Source: Candidatus Caccalectryoclostridium excrementigallinarum (GTDB taxonomy: Bacteria > Bacillota > Clostridia > Christensenellales > UBA3700). Taken from it: 61,077 bases of DNA. The translations under genes were made by a program, and so were the position numbers. The DNA lies in contig DVNJ01000031.1 of assembly GCA_018714485.1 (NCBI GenBank), positions 1 to 61,077 of the forward strand, in the 5' to 3' direction. Shown here piece after piece: positions 47,502 through 56,190 of the stretch; position 1 is the first letter of the stretch, and every line of letters begins with the position of its first letter. The notes under the pieces are model-generated. The model saw only the letters and a list, made by a program, of their open reading frames with translations, searched no databases and was not told the origin of the DNA.

Positions 47502-48137
47502 CTATTTTCTCTTTGCTTTCAGCGCGTTCACGGCGTTGCGGGCGCAGTCGCGTTCGGCGAGTTTTTTCGACGCGCCGACTCCCGTGGCGATACGTCTGCC
47601 CATGGCGACAAGCTCCACTTTGACCTCATCTTCGCTTGCGGAAAGGACGTTGTATTCATAATGCGGGAAAAGCTCGTTCACCTCGCTCTTGTAATCACGG
47701 AAATCGGGATGCGAGGCTATGGCGTCGCCCGCCGTTTTCAGCACGAATTCGCGCGCCACTCCTATCCCGCCGTCCACGCACAAAGCGCCTATGACCGCTT
47801 CGTAAATGTCGCAGACGCGCTTGGCGTTTAGCGGGATATGCATCTCGCAATCGGAACATTTGAGCAATTCTAAGGCGGCTGTCAATTTGGATATCGGTTC
47901 CTTTGAGACGATCGCCTTACGCATGTTCGTAAGCTCTCCCGCGTCGCTTTCGGGATAGAGCGAAAAAAGCCGCTCGGACACGACCGCGCCCAAAATACTG
48001 TCGCCCAAAAACTCCAGACGGTCATAATTCTCCGCTCCCGTGAGCGCGCTCACGGAAGGATGAGTCAGAGCCGCTCTTATCACGGCTCTGTCCTTGAAGA
48101 CATGACCGGTTATCTCCTGGGCGCGCTCGATATTCAT
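47502..48137 (-). CDS. rnc: Ribonuclease III
   Basis: RNase III cuts double-stranded RNA in rRNA and mRNA processing. The 211-residue product has the catalytic DRLEFLGDSIL (Glu and Asp) near residue 40, a second acidic pair in CDIYEAVIGAL near 108, and a C-terminal double-stranded-RNA-binding domain (about 143-208, ending GASKKLAERDCARNAV). It is a little shorter than average. It overlaps plsX by four bases, whereas in many Firmicutes acpP lies between them. Confidence 0.95.
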   Translation of the reverse strand: MNIERAQEITGHVFKDRAVIRAALTHPSVSALTGAENYDRLEFLGDSILGAVVSERLFSLYPESDAGELTNMRKAIVSKEPISKLTAALELLKCSDCEMHIPLNAKRVCDIYEAVIGALCVDGGIGVAREFVLKTAGDAIASHPDFRDYKSEVNELFPHYEYNVLSASEDEVKVELVAMGRRIATGVGASKKLAERDCARNAVNALKAKRK

Positions 48138-49135
48138 CTGAATCTCAACCCGTCTTCTATCTTTGCGGGCACGCCGCTTTTCGCCATGCCGTGCGCCTTG
48201 ATGATCGCGTTCATGAAAGCCTGCGCCTTACCCGAACCGTGAGTTTTGACGAGAACTTTTTTCATGCCGAGGAAGACCGCGCCGCCCACGTCGTCGCTGC
48301 TCATCTTGTTTTTCACCTTTTTGAGCACGGGCTTTAACAGTAAATATCCCATCTTGGCGCGCAGACCGCCCTGCATTATGCCTTCCTTGATCAGCCCGAA
48401 GAGCACGCTTCCCATGCCCTCGCTGGCTTTGATTCCTATATTGCCGTTGAATCCGTCGGCAACGATCACGTCCACCGCGCCTGTGAGCAAGTCGCGGCAT
48501 TCGATGTTGCCCACGAAATTTATTCCCTTTGTTTCCGTGAGCAGCTTGTATGCGGCTTTTGTCTGTTCGTTTCCCTTTTCAGCCTCGGCGCCGTTATTCA
48601 AAAGTCCCGTCGAAGGCGAGGTGATATTGAACATTTCGCGCATATAAACGCTGCCCATAACGGCAAACTCCACCATCTGTTCGGGACGGCAGTCAATGTT
48701 GGCTCCCCCGTCCGCCAAAATGGTGTAAGTCCCCTTTGCGTTGGGCAGTACGGGACAAAGCGCCGCGCGCGTCACTCCCTCGGAAAGCCCCAAAATTATG
48801 CTGCCGCCGACCAAAAGCGCGCCTGTGTTGGCGGAAGAGACCATGCCGTCCGCGCCTCCTTCTTTGAGCAGGTTAAGTCCCACGACCGTCGACGAATCCT
48901 TCTTGCGCATGACCGCTTTCGCGGGCGGATCGGAATTGGTGATGACCTCTGACGCATTGACCACTTCCAGCCTGCCTCTGTCATACTTATGCCCCTGCAA
49001 AAGCGCGCTTATTTCTTTTTCGTCTCCCGTGAGGACGACGCTCAGCTCGGGCAGTTTTTCAAGCGCCGCAACCGCGCCGGCAACGGCTTCGACGGGGCAA
49101 TGATCGCCGCCATAACAATCGACAATGATCTTCAT
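48134..49135 (-). CDS. plsX: Phosphate acyltransferase PlsX
   Basis: PlsX makes acyl phosphate from acyl-ACP for PlsY in phospholipid synthesis. The 333-residue product starts MKIIVDCYGGDHCP and contains MRKKDSSTVVGLNLLKEGGADGMVSSANTGALL (signature stretch beginning near residue 75) and DVIVADGFNGNIGIK near 218. Its Shine-Dalgarno AAGGAGAG lies just after a terminator hairpin that separates it from rpmF. Confidence 0.96.
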   Translation of the reverse strand: MKIIVDCYGGDHCPVEAVAGAVAALEKLPELSVVLTGDEKEISALLQGHKYDRGRLEVVNASEVITNSDPPAKAVMRKKDSSTVVGLNLLKEGGADGMVSSANTGALLVGGSIILGLSEGVTRAALCPVLPNAKGTYTILADGGANIDCRPEQMVEFAVMGSVYMREMFNITSPSTGLLNNGAEAEKGNEQTKAAYKLLTETKGINFVGNIECRDLLTGAVDVIVADGFNGNIGIKASEGMGSVLFGLIKEGIMQGGLRAKMGYLLLKPVLKKVKNKMSSDDVGGAVFLGMKKVLVKTHGSGKAQAFMNAIIKAHGMAKSGVPAKIEDGLRFR

Positions 49136-49150
49136 TTTCTCTCCTTATAG

Positions 49151-49176
49151 AAAAAACCGCGCACCTGCGTGCACGG
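49151..49176 (-). terminator. Terminator or attenuator between rpmF and plsX
   Basis: In transcript sense CCGTGCAC (49169-49176) pairs with GTGCGCGG (49157-49164), one wobble, loop of four, followed by six T (49151-49156). No clear promoter lies between it and plsX, so partial read-through probably sets the level of plsX-rnc relative to the ribosomal protein. Confidence 0.8.
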
Positions 49177-49210
49177 TAGTTTCCGCATGAAACGTAGCAA
49201 AAAGAAAAGC

Positions 49211-49402
49211 TCAGTCCGCCTTCTTTTCGCTCTTATCGACGACGAGTTCGCCGTCATAGTATCCGCAGTTGCCGCACACTCTGTGATTCATTTTAAGCTC
49301 GTGGCAATGAGGGCACTCGGTAAGATTGGGCTTGGTAAGCTTCCAGTTTGCCGCCCTCGAACGCTTTCTGGCCTTAGAAGTTTTTCCCTTGGGTACTGCC
49401 AT
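49211..49402 (-). CDS. rpmF: Large ribosomal subunit protein bL32
   Basis: The 63-residue product starts MAVPKGKTSKARKRSRAANW and has the zinc ribbon CPHCHELK and CGNCGYYDGE. The ATG at 49402 follows GGAGG closely; an upstream GTG three codons away was rejected. It precedes plsX as in many Firmicutes; the usual DUF177 (YceD) gene just upstream is missing. Confidence 0.97.
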   Translation of the reverse strand: MAVPKGKTSKARKRSRAANWKLTKPNLTECPHCHELKMNHRVCGNCGYYDGELVVDKSEKKAD

Positions 49403-49442
49403 TTTCTGCACCTCCTCTGCTTATAATCGGGTTTGCCTTGCT

Positions 49443-49471
49443 ATTATATAAGATTTTCCCGCGCTTGTCAA
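49443..49471 (-). promoter_or_regulatory. Perfect consensus promoter of rpmF
   Basis: Minus strand: TTGACA (49466-49471), 17-base spacer, TATAAT (49443-49448), leader of about 35 bases with AGGAGG. Confidence 0.85.
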
Positions 49472-49506
49472 ACAAATTACGCGTATTTATCGCATAATAA
49501 GCTATG

Positions 49507-50718
49507 TTATTTGCCGAACGCCACCTCGCGCGTGTCGCGGGCGATGACTATCTCTTCGTTGGTGGGCACGACGAGCATTTTCACCTTGGAATCGGGCGTG
49601 CTTATTTGCACGATCTTGCCGCGCGGGCAGGAGTCCGAAACCGCCTTGTCGAACTTCGCGCCGACAAAGTCGAGGTCTTTGCAAATATCCGCGCGGGCAT
49701 CGGCGGAATTTTCGCCTATGCCGCCCGTGAAGATTATGGCGTCAAGTCCGTTCATCGCCGCGGCGTAAGCGCCGATTATCTTTCTGATCTGATAGCCGAA
49801 CATGTCCATGGTAAGGCGGGCTTTTTCGTCCCCTTCCCTGATAAGACGATATATGTCCCTGCAATCGGAATAGCCGCATATGCCGGCAAAACCGCATTTT
49901 TTATTCAGATACGCGAGCGTCTCTTCGGCATTCATGCCGCGCTTTTTGCCTAAATAATCCACGATGAAAGGATCCACGCTGCCGCTTCTCGTCCCCATCA
50001 GCATGCCCGCCAAAGGCGTCATGCCCATGGAAGTATCCACGCACTTGCCGTCCACGACCGCGCTTATCGACGAACCGTTGCCCAAATGGCAGGTTATTAT
50101 TTTCCCCGCGGGCAAGCCGTTTTGTTTGAGATATTCGATCGCCTTTGCGCTCACATATCTATGGGAAGCGCCGTGGAATCCGTATTTACGCACATGGAAT
50201 TTTTCGTAATCTTCATATGCCACTCCGTACATATAGGCGCGCGGCGGCATGGTGGAATGGAAATAGGTGTCGAAAACGCCCACGTTCGGCACGCCGGGCA
50301 TGACCTGCATACAAGAGCGGACGCAGCTCACGTTCGCGGGCATATGCAGCGGCGCCAGATCCCTGTCGGCGTAAAGGCTGTCGAGTTTTGCCTCGTCGAG
50401 AAGGCAGGGCTTGCTGCCGCCCGTGCCCGAATGCACGAACCTATGCCCCACGGCGGCGATCTCGGAAACGGAAGAGATGACGCCCGTTTGCTTATCCGTG
50501 AGCAATTTCATCAACAGGTTGAAAGCCTGAGTATGATCCGCAAGTTCGGCATGGATCTTGACCTCGCCTTTCGCGCTCTCGTGCTTGACGTTTTCGCTGT
50601 CAAAGCCGGACAGCCCGATGCGCTCTATCCCGCCTTTGCACAAGACGCTCTCGTCGGTCATTTCAAACAACTGGTATTTAAGCGAAGAACTGCCCGCATT
50701 GACCGTCAAAATTTTCAT
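49507..50718 (-). CDS. ackA: Acetate kinase
   Basis: AckA converts acetyl phosphate to acetate with formation of ATP, the last step of acetate fermentation. The 403-residue ASKHA-fold product begins MKILTVNAGSSSLKYQLFEM, has VGHRFVHSGTG near residue 112, the catalytic GVFDTYFHSTMP near 150, CHLGNGSSISAV near 209 and FTGGIGENSADAR near 324. It overlaps pta by four bases (ATGA). Confidence 0.97.
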   Translation of the reverse strand: MKILTVNAGSSSLKYQLFEMTDESVLCKGGIERIGLSGFDSENVKHESAKGEVKIHAELADHTQAFNLLMKLLTDKQTGVISSVSEIAAVGHRFVHSGTGGSKPCLLDEAKLDSLYADRDLAPLHMPANVSCVRSCMQVMPGVPNVGVFDTYFHSTMPPRAYMYGVAYEDYEKFHVRKYGFHGASHRYVSAKAIEYLKQNGLPAGKIITCHLGNGSSISAVVDGKCVDTSMGMTPLAGMLMGTRSGSVDPFIVDYLGKKRGMNAEETLAYLNKKCGFAGICGYSDCRDIYRLIREGDEKARLTMDMFGYQIRKIIGAYAAAMNGLDAIIFTGGIGENSADARADICKDLDFVGAKFDKAVSDSCPRGKIVQISTPDSKVKMLVVPTNEEIVIARDTREVAFGK

Positions 50719-51728
50719 TTCTTCTCTCCTTTAACGTCGTTTTGCTGAGCCTGAACGGCGGTTATCGCCACGACGGAAACGATGTCGTCCACGCTGCAAC
50801 CGCGCGAGAGATCGTTGACCGGCTTGGCAAAGCCCTGGCAGATGGGACCGATCGCTTCCGCGCCCGAGAAACGCTGAACGAGCTTGTAACCGATGTTGCC
50901 CGCTTCGAGCGAAGGGAATATGAGCACGTTCGCATTGCCCGCGACGGGCGAATCGGGAGCTTTGAGGCGCGCCACGGAAGGGATTATCGCCGCGTCCACC
51001 TGCAACTCTCCGTCTATCATCAGGTCGGGGCGGGCATATTTGACGTAATTAGTTGCCGCAACGACCTTGTCCACCGCCTCGTGCTTGGCGCTGCCCTTGG
51101 TCGAGAATGACAGCATCGCTATGCGGGGTTCGATACCCGCCATCACCTTTGCCGTTGCGGCGGAAGCGATAGCGATGTCCGCGAGCTGCTCCGCCGTGGG
51201 CGCGATATTGACCGCGCTGTCGCCGAAGACCATGACGTGACGGTCTTTCATATGCGTTTCGTCGAGGCACATGATAAAGCAGCTGCTCACCGTTCTGATA
51301 CCGGGGGCCGTCTTTATTATTTGCAGACCCGCCCTGAGGACGTTGCCCGTAGCGTTGATCGCGCCCGCGACCATGCCGTCGGCAAGCCCCTTTCTCACCA
51401 TCATCGCGCCGTAAAAGAGCGGATTCTTCATGGTGAGCTTCGCCTGCTCCAAGGTCATCCCCTTGGACTTGCGCAGTTCGTAATATTCGTTGATATAATC
51501 CTCGTTGTCCTTTGCGAGCGGATTGACTATGCTTATCCCCTTGCTCTTGAAGTTGGGATACATGTCCTTGATCTTCGCCTCGTCGCCCAAAAGGATGAGT
51601 TTCGCTATGCCCTTTGCCGCAATGACTTGCGACGCCGCCACGGTACGGGGCTCTTCGCCTTCCGCCAAAACGATGGTCTTGACGTTATTTTGCGCCTTTG
51701 CAATGATGTCGTCGATTACTTTGCTCAC
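50715..51728 (-). CDS. pta: Phosphate acetyltransferase
   Basis: Pta makes acetyl phosphate from acetyl-CoA. The 337-residue short-form enzyme has VLAEGEEPRTVAASQVIA near residue 19, MVRKGLADGMVAGAINAT, and the C-terminal NVLIFPSLEAGNIGYKLVQR and GFAKPVNDLSRGCSVDDIV motifs. Start is GTG at 51728 with GGAGG six bases upstream. With ackA it forms the acetate/ATP module. Confidence 0.96.
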   Translation of the reverse strand: MSKVIDDIIAKAQNNVKTIVLAEGEEPRTVAASQVIAAKGIAKLILLGDEAKIKDMYPNFKSKGISIVNPLAKDNEDYINEYYELRKSKGMTLEQAKLTMKNPLFYGAMMVRKGLADGMVAGAINATGNVLRAGLQIIKTAPGIRTVSSCFIMCLDETHMKDRHVMVFGDSAVNIAPTAEQLADIAIASAATAKVMAGIEPRIAMLSFSTKGSAKHEAVDKVVAATNYVKYARPDLMIDGELQVDAAIIPSVARLKAPDSPVAGNANVLIFPSLEAGNIGYKLVQRFSGAEAIGPICQGFAKPVNDLSRGCSVDDIVSVVAITAVQAQQNDVKGEKK

Positions 51729-51778
51729 TTTGTGCCTCCGAAATCGCTTTATTTTTATCGTGAGATAATGCTATACTA

Positions 51779-51807
51779 ATTATATAACATCGCAAAACTA
51801 TTTGCAA
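51779..51807 (-). promoter_or_regulatory. Promoter of pta-ackA
   Basis: Minus strand: -35 TTGCAA (51802-51807), 17-base spacer, -10 TATAAT (51779-51784); leader about 45 bases. On the plus strand a weaker TATACT (51772-51777) could serve tmcAL. Confidence 0.7.
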
Positions 51808-51826
51808 AAGGATTTCGGACAAATAA

Positions 51827-52960
51827 TTGAAAATTGCGGCGGTAATATGCGAATTCAATCCCTTTCATAACGGACACGTCCATCTTCTCGAGCGCATCAA
51901 GGCGGAAGGCGGAAGGCGCGTGCTCTGCGTCATGAGCGGAAGCGTCACTCAGCGCGGAAAGCTCGCCTTTGCGGACAAATACACCCGCGCGGAGCACGCC
52001 GTGAAAGGCGGAGCGGATATGGTCGTCGAACTGCCCGCGGAATTTGCCTGCGCGCCCGCGGAGATATTCGCCCTCGGCGGGGTCAAAACGGCGCGTCTTT
52101 GCGGAAGCGAAGAGCTTTGGTTCGGCAGCGAATGCGGCGACTTATCGCTCATCACCGCCGCGGCGCAGCTCACCTCTCCCGCCAACACGGCTTTTCAAAA
52201 ACGCGTGAGGGAAATACTCGAAGATGGCGTTTCCTATCCCGTCGCCATGCAGCGCGCCGCACGCGAGCTTGCGGACGAAAAAGTTTCTTCCGTGCTCGCC
52301 TCTCCCAATAATATGCTCGGGATAGAATATGTGCGCGCCGCGGCGGCTCTCGGCTGCAACCTGCGCATTTTCACCATTCCGCGCCTTGTCTCCTCGCATC
52401 AAAGCGAAAGTCTCGAGGGCGAGATCTCCTCTTCGAAAGCGATCAGGCGCGCCGTTGCGCAGGGAGACGCGAAAAGCGCGGCGCTCGCCGTGCCCGACTT
52501 TGTCTGCCCGACTCTCGAGAACAAGAGCTTCGAGGCGGGCTTTGCCGCAATACTCAAAAAGACTATCCTCACAAGCGACCTTAAAGGCATTTTCGACATG
52601 GGCGAAGGCTTGGAGAACAAGATAAGAAAAAACGCGCTCGCGGCGGCGACTCAGGACGAACTCGCCCTTTCGGTCAAATCGAAAAGATATACTTACGCCC
52701 GCATAAACAGGCTTTTGATGAATATCGCCTTAAACAACCGCTTCACCGCGGAAAAGCTCAAAGAATGCGTGATAAATTTCATCAACGTCCTCGCGGTGAA
52801 ACGCGAAAGCCGCGACCTGCTGCGCGCGCCGGCGCGTCCGCCGATAACCGGACTGCGCGACAAGATCAGACTGAACGTCCCGCATTCTCTTTCGGACGAA
52901 GCGGACACTCTCTTCAAGTGCGCGGCTTACGACTTCGAAGAAAAAATGCGGCTCGTTTAG
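51827..52960 (+). CDS. tmcAL: tRNA(Met) cytidine acetate ligase TmcAL (YlbM)
   Basis: TmcAL makes N4-acetylcytidine at the wobble base of elongator tRNA-Met from acetate and ATP. The 377-residue product starts MKIAAVICEFNPFHNGHVHLL, the nucleotidyltransferase HNGH motif, followed by MSGSVTQRGKLAFADKY and the GSECGD and SSKAIRRA segments. The start is a TTG at 51827; the nearest GGA is about 14 bases upstream, so initiation may be weak. Its substrate acetate is made by the divergent pta-ackA pair, an apt neighbour. In Bacillus it also lies near rpmF. Confidence 0.93.
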   Translation: MKIAAVICEFNPFHNGHVHLLERIKAEGGRRVLCVMSGSVTQRGKLAFADKYTRAEHAVKGGADMVVELPAEFACAPAEIFALGGVKTARLCGSEELWFGSECGDLSLITAAAQLTSPANTAFQKRVREILEDGVSYPVAMQRAARELADEKVSSVLASPNNMLGIEYVRAAAALGCNLRIFTIPRLVSSHQSESLEGEISSSKAIRRAVAQGDAKSAALAVPDFVCPTLENKSFEAGFAAILKKTILTSDLKGIFDMGEGLENKIRKNALAAATQDELALSVKSKRYTYARINRLLMNIALNNRFTAEKLKECVINFINVLAVKRESRDLLRAPARPPITGLRDKIRLNVPHSLSDEADTLFKCAAYDFEEKMRLV

Positions 52961-52969
52961 CCGCATTTT
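52943..52969. terminator. Bidirectional terminator between tmcAL and the M60-like lipoprotein gene
   Basis: An 11-base perfect stem (52943-52953 with 52959-52969) with five-base loop; A-run on one side and T-run on the other. The tmcAL stop codon lies within the loop and stem. It serves both convergent genes. Confidence 0.9.
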
Positions 52970-52972
52970 CCT

Positions 52973-55900
52973 TTATTCTTCTCTTTTCTTGCCGTCCGCA
53001 GACTGCTCGTCCGGCGCGTCCGTTTTCCCGTCGTCCGCCGACTGCGCCTCAGGCTCGTCCGCTTTTTCGCCGACAGCGCTTTGCCCGTCCGATTCGACGA
53101 ACCTCTTTTTCTTTTTATGCTTTGTCCTGTGATCGAGAATGGCGCAGACGATGACTCCCGCCACGACTATCCCCAGCAGAATGAACAGATAATAGGGATT
53201 GAACGGCATAGACGTGTCGTCTGGATCGTAAACTCCCTCCGAATAAGCCAAGGCGTCGATGTTGATGACGTCGCCGCCGTCCGATTCGAACCTTATCGTG
53301 TGACCTCCCACTTCGTCGAGCTTGGCATAAAACGCGACCGTCTGATATATCGTCTTTTCGCTGCTCAGCGAAACTTCGGCATAGCGCTTTCCGTCGATAT
53401 AGACGATGCCGCTGCCGTAACGCGCGCCTTTTGTCGCCAAGATCGCAACTTCGTCACCATAGAAAGTATATTCGGCATAGGCGTTGTCGCCCGTGTTCTG
53501 CGCCACGCTGCCGTTCACGCTCACTCCCCCCGTCATGCGCGACCAGTTTCCTTCGAACCAAATGTCTCCACTCGTATGCGGGACGAAAGTGCAGTTGTCG
53601 ATATAAGTTCCCGCCTCGACCTCTCTCAGTTCGATGGTGCCGTTGCCCGAGATGTCGAGCCTCAGCGCGGAATATTCTCCCTGCACGCGCACCGTCTCGC
53701 TCCCCGTCAAGCCCCGCGCGACCTGATGCCAATTCCCGTCATAGACGCTGAGCGAATAGGTGACGCCCGTCGCCGAGCCATATATCCTGACATAATCGAG
53801 AGCGAGCTTTTTGTCGAAATTGACCGTGTAAGCGCCCTTGGAAGGCACATAAAGCTCATATACGGAAGTGATGCCCGTGCTGCCGTCGAACGGCGCGTCC
53901 GCTTCGCCCGATCTTACGACCACTCCTTCGCCGACCATTCCCGTCCATGCCGACGCGTCCGCTTTCATATAAAGCGTGTCGGGATAGACCGTCCCTTGCA
54001 GGGAAAGCTCGGGCGCCGTATATTCCATCTGTTCGGCTTTGGACGTCCCCGGATATGACATATATTCCGCTCCGACGGGAAGATAATCTCCCCCGTCCTT
54101 TGACACATAGAGCGTAAGTCCGTTGGATATTCCCGGTTGCAGGACAAATATATCGAAGCGATAGACGTAACCTTTTTTAAGCTCTTCCGTGCGGCTGAGC
54201 AAGCCCAAAGTCTGCACGGGCACATAATTTTGGAACATCGTATATTCATAATCGCCCACGCCGAAATCCACGCGGTAATAGCAAAATCCCGTGTCTTCGT
54301 TGATCACGCTGAATGTATATACTCCGTCCTCCTCGACCTCGAAATTGAACGAGGTGACCGAGAACGTATACTGCGAATCGGCTATCTCGCCGCCCTCATA
54401 GGCTCCCACGCCGCAAGTTGCGAGCGCGAGCGAACGCGAATAAGTCGGCTCATGGTCCGCGTAAATATCCACGGCTTTGTCGATAGCCTCCTGCGTCACC
54501 GTTCCCCCTTCAAGCCCCTCGACAGGCAGTTCCTCGTAAAGCGCATAGGAAGCCGCGTTCACGTTAAGACTTATGTCGCCATAGGAGACATATTCGATCT
54601 CTTTGCCGCCCGAACGCGCCTTTATCGTGAGCGTATAGGCGTCGCGGACGTTTTCCGAGAGCGCGGTATAATAATAGCCGTCTTCCCTCTTCTCCCAGCC
54701 GTTGCTGCCGCTAAGCTCCACGCTCAGCACTTCGCCGCCGTAAACGGCGCACATGGCGGCAAAATCCACCTTGTGCGTGTCGCCGGCATAGACCTTATAT
54801 CCGTTCTGTTCGTTTTGATCGAGCGCCGAGCGCGTGTAATAGTTGAACACGGGAACATATTCTTTTTTGTCCGCCGCCGCGCGCGCGACCTCGGCGGAGA
54901 CCTCTTCCCCAAGCTCTGCCGAGATAAAAGCGCAGGCGTTCAATTCCAAAGTCTGCGCCGCGGAAAGCGCGAGTGCATCGGCGTCCGCGCCCTCGAGCTC
55001 GTCGATAAAGCGCGATGCCGCCGCCGTTCCCCCGCTATGCATGAGACAGAGCGCGACGTCGGTCGTCTTGTCCGTCGAAGTCCCCGAAATTATCTTTTGC
55101 AAAACGGCGTAAGCGTTGGAAAAATAAAGCTCGTCTTTTTCTTCCGTCGAACTCTCGTCATAGATGACAAAGGAGTCTTTGAGCAGCATATAGGCGTTAA
55201 AAGCCGCGAGTTTTCCCGAAAGTCCGCCGTCTCCGCGCTCCCCCGCCAAAAACTCTCCCGTCTTTTTCAAAAGGGCAAGTCCGCTCGAAGTCGTCGCCAG
55301 GCGCGACGCGGAAAAAAGTCCGTCAAAATCGGAAGCGGAAAGCAAAATATCCGTCTCTTCATTGACGTTTGCGGTGTAATATACCTTGACGGGCGCGGAG
55401 TTGCCGTCCGTTCTGCCCGCCGAGAGCGCGTCCGCAATGACGCCCGTCGCCGAACGCCACCATTCAAGCGCGCTTTTCAGGTCGGTTTCGGGCGAGATCT
55501 CGGACGCGGGAACATAAAAACGCATATTGCCGCAGTCGAGCGTCACGAGCATATCGCCAAAGCGCGTCAGATCGCCGAGATCGTCCGAGGAATCCAAGCC
55601 GTAACGATAATAGGGCGCGGGCATCGCGCCGTAAAAATATATCTCAAAGGGCGCAAGATCGTCCCCAACCGAATATTCGCCGATATGATAAAGCAAAATA
55701 CCGCCCGTTTGCGAAGTTATCACGGTCTCGCCGCGCACGAGAGTTTGCCTTTCGCTCACCGAGCCGTCGGGAGAAAGGACGGCGACGGCGGACATATAAG
55801 TCACCGTTTCGGAAGGAATGACGACCCTCACGCTCTCCCCCGCGGGCAGATACAGTCCGGTTATATGCGAGCCGCTTATGCGGTTGTCCACGACGAGCTT

Positions 55901-56110
55901 TTTGTCCACACGCGGCATATCCTTGTACTGCGTCGCGTTTGCGGGCGCGGCATGCGAGGCGAGATAGGTCATGCCGTCGCCGTAAAACTCCTCCACGACG
56001 TCGGAATAACCCGATTCGAGTTCCGTTCCGCTGCAAGCCGCCAAGCCGAGCGCCGCGGCGGCAAAAAGCAGAAAGATCAAAAAAAGTGCCGCGATTTTTC
56101 TCATACGCAT
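52973..56110 (-). CDS. Large surface lipoprotein with M60-like N-terminal region lacking the zinc site
   Basis: The 1045-residue product has a signal peptide with lipobox LAAC (Cys 26) and near its end a second hydrophobic segment (PYYLFILLGIVVAGVIVC) followed by a KHKKKKR stop and a repetitive acidic tail, so both ends may be membrane-anchored. Residues about 82-290 resemble the front of peptidase M60 (enhancin/mucinase) proteins: TGLYLPAGESVRVVIP, GAMPAPYYRYGL, then MRFYVPASEISPETDL and SALEWW. The expected HExxH zinc motif is absent; the matching place reads SGLALLKKTGEFLAG. Beta-rich regions follow, with a C-terminal carbohydrate-binding-like domain (GIVYIDGKRYAEVSLSS). A binding rather than proteolytic role is likely. 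Start may be ATG 56110 or, better, ATG 56104, which gives a leaderless mRNA. No Shine-Dalgarno is present. Confidence 0.82.
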   Translation of the reverse strand: MRMRKIAALFLIFLLFAAAALGLAACSGTELESGYSDVVEEFYGDGMTYLASHAAPANATQYKDMPRVDKKLVVDNRISGSHITGLYLPAGESVRVVIPSETVTYMSAVAVLSPDGSVSERQTLVRGETVITSQTGGILLYHIGEYSVGDDLAPFEIYFYGAMPAPYYRYGLDSSDDLGDLTRFGDMLVTLDCGNMRFYVPASEISPETDLKSALEWWRSATGVIADALSAGRTDGNSAPVKVYYTANVNEETDILLSASDFDGLFSASRLATTSSGLALLKKTGEFLAGERGDGGLSGKLAAFNAYMLLKDSFVIYDESSTEEKDELYFSNAYAVLQKIISGTSTDKTTDVALCLMHSGGTAAASRFIDELEGADADALALSAAQTLELNACAFISAELGEEVSAEVARAAADKKEYVPVFNYYTRSALDQNEQNGYKVYAGDTHKVDFAAMCAVYGGEVLSVELSGSNGWEKREDGYYYTALSENVRDAYTLTIKARSGGKEIEYVSYGDISLNVNAASYALYEELPVEGLEGGTVTQEAIDKAVDIYADHEPTYSRSLALATCGVGAYEGGEIADSQYTFSVTSFNFEVEEDGVYTFSVINEDTGFCYYRVDFGVGDYEYTMFQNYVPVQTLGLLSRTEELKKGYVYRFDIFVLQPGISNGLTLYVSKDGGDYLPVGAEYMSYPGTSKAEQMEYTAPELSLQGTVYPDTLYMKADASAWTGMVGEGVVVRSGEADAPFDGSTGITSVYELYVPSKGAYTVNFDKKLALDYVRIYGSATGVTYSLSVYDGNWHQVARGLTGSETVRVQGEYSALRLDISGNGTIELREVEAGTYIDNCTFVPHTSGDIWFEGNWSRMTGGVSVNGSVAQNTGDNAYAEYTFYGDEVAILATKGARYGSGIVYIDGKRYAEVSLSSEKTIYQTVAFYAKLDEVGGHTIRFESDGGDVINIDALAYSEGVYDPDDTSMPFNPYYLFILLGIVVAGVIVCAILDHRTKHKKKKRFVESDGQSAVGEKADEPEAQSADDGKTDAPDEQSADGKKREE

Positions 56111-56112
56111 TG

Positions 56113-56141
56113 ATTATAACACACTCGCGCGCAAATAACAA
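56113..56141 (-). promoter_or_regulatory. Promoter of the M60-like lipoprotein gene, start codon adjacent
   Basis: Minus strand: -35 TTGTTA (56136-56141), 17-base spacer, -10 TATAAT (56113-56118). The first ATG is two bases and the second eight bases after the -10, so the second is most likely used from a leaderless mRNA. Confidence 0.65.
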
Positions 56142-56155
56142 TAAATCCGCGACAG

Positions 56156-56184
56156 TTTACAAGCGGGCAAAAGGGCGTTATAAT
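56156..56184 (+). promoter_or_regulatory. Promoter of dinB, leaderless
   Basis: Plus strand: -35 TTTACA (56156-56161), 17-base spacer, -10 TATAAT (56179-56184). The dinB ATG (56191) begins at the seventh base after the -10. No LexA-type GAAC-GTTC box is visible. Confidence 0.75.
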
Positions 56185-56190
56185 ATAGAT

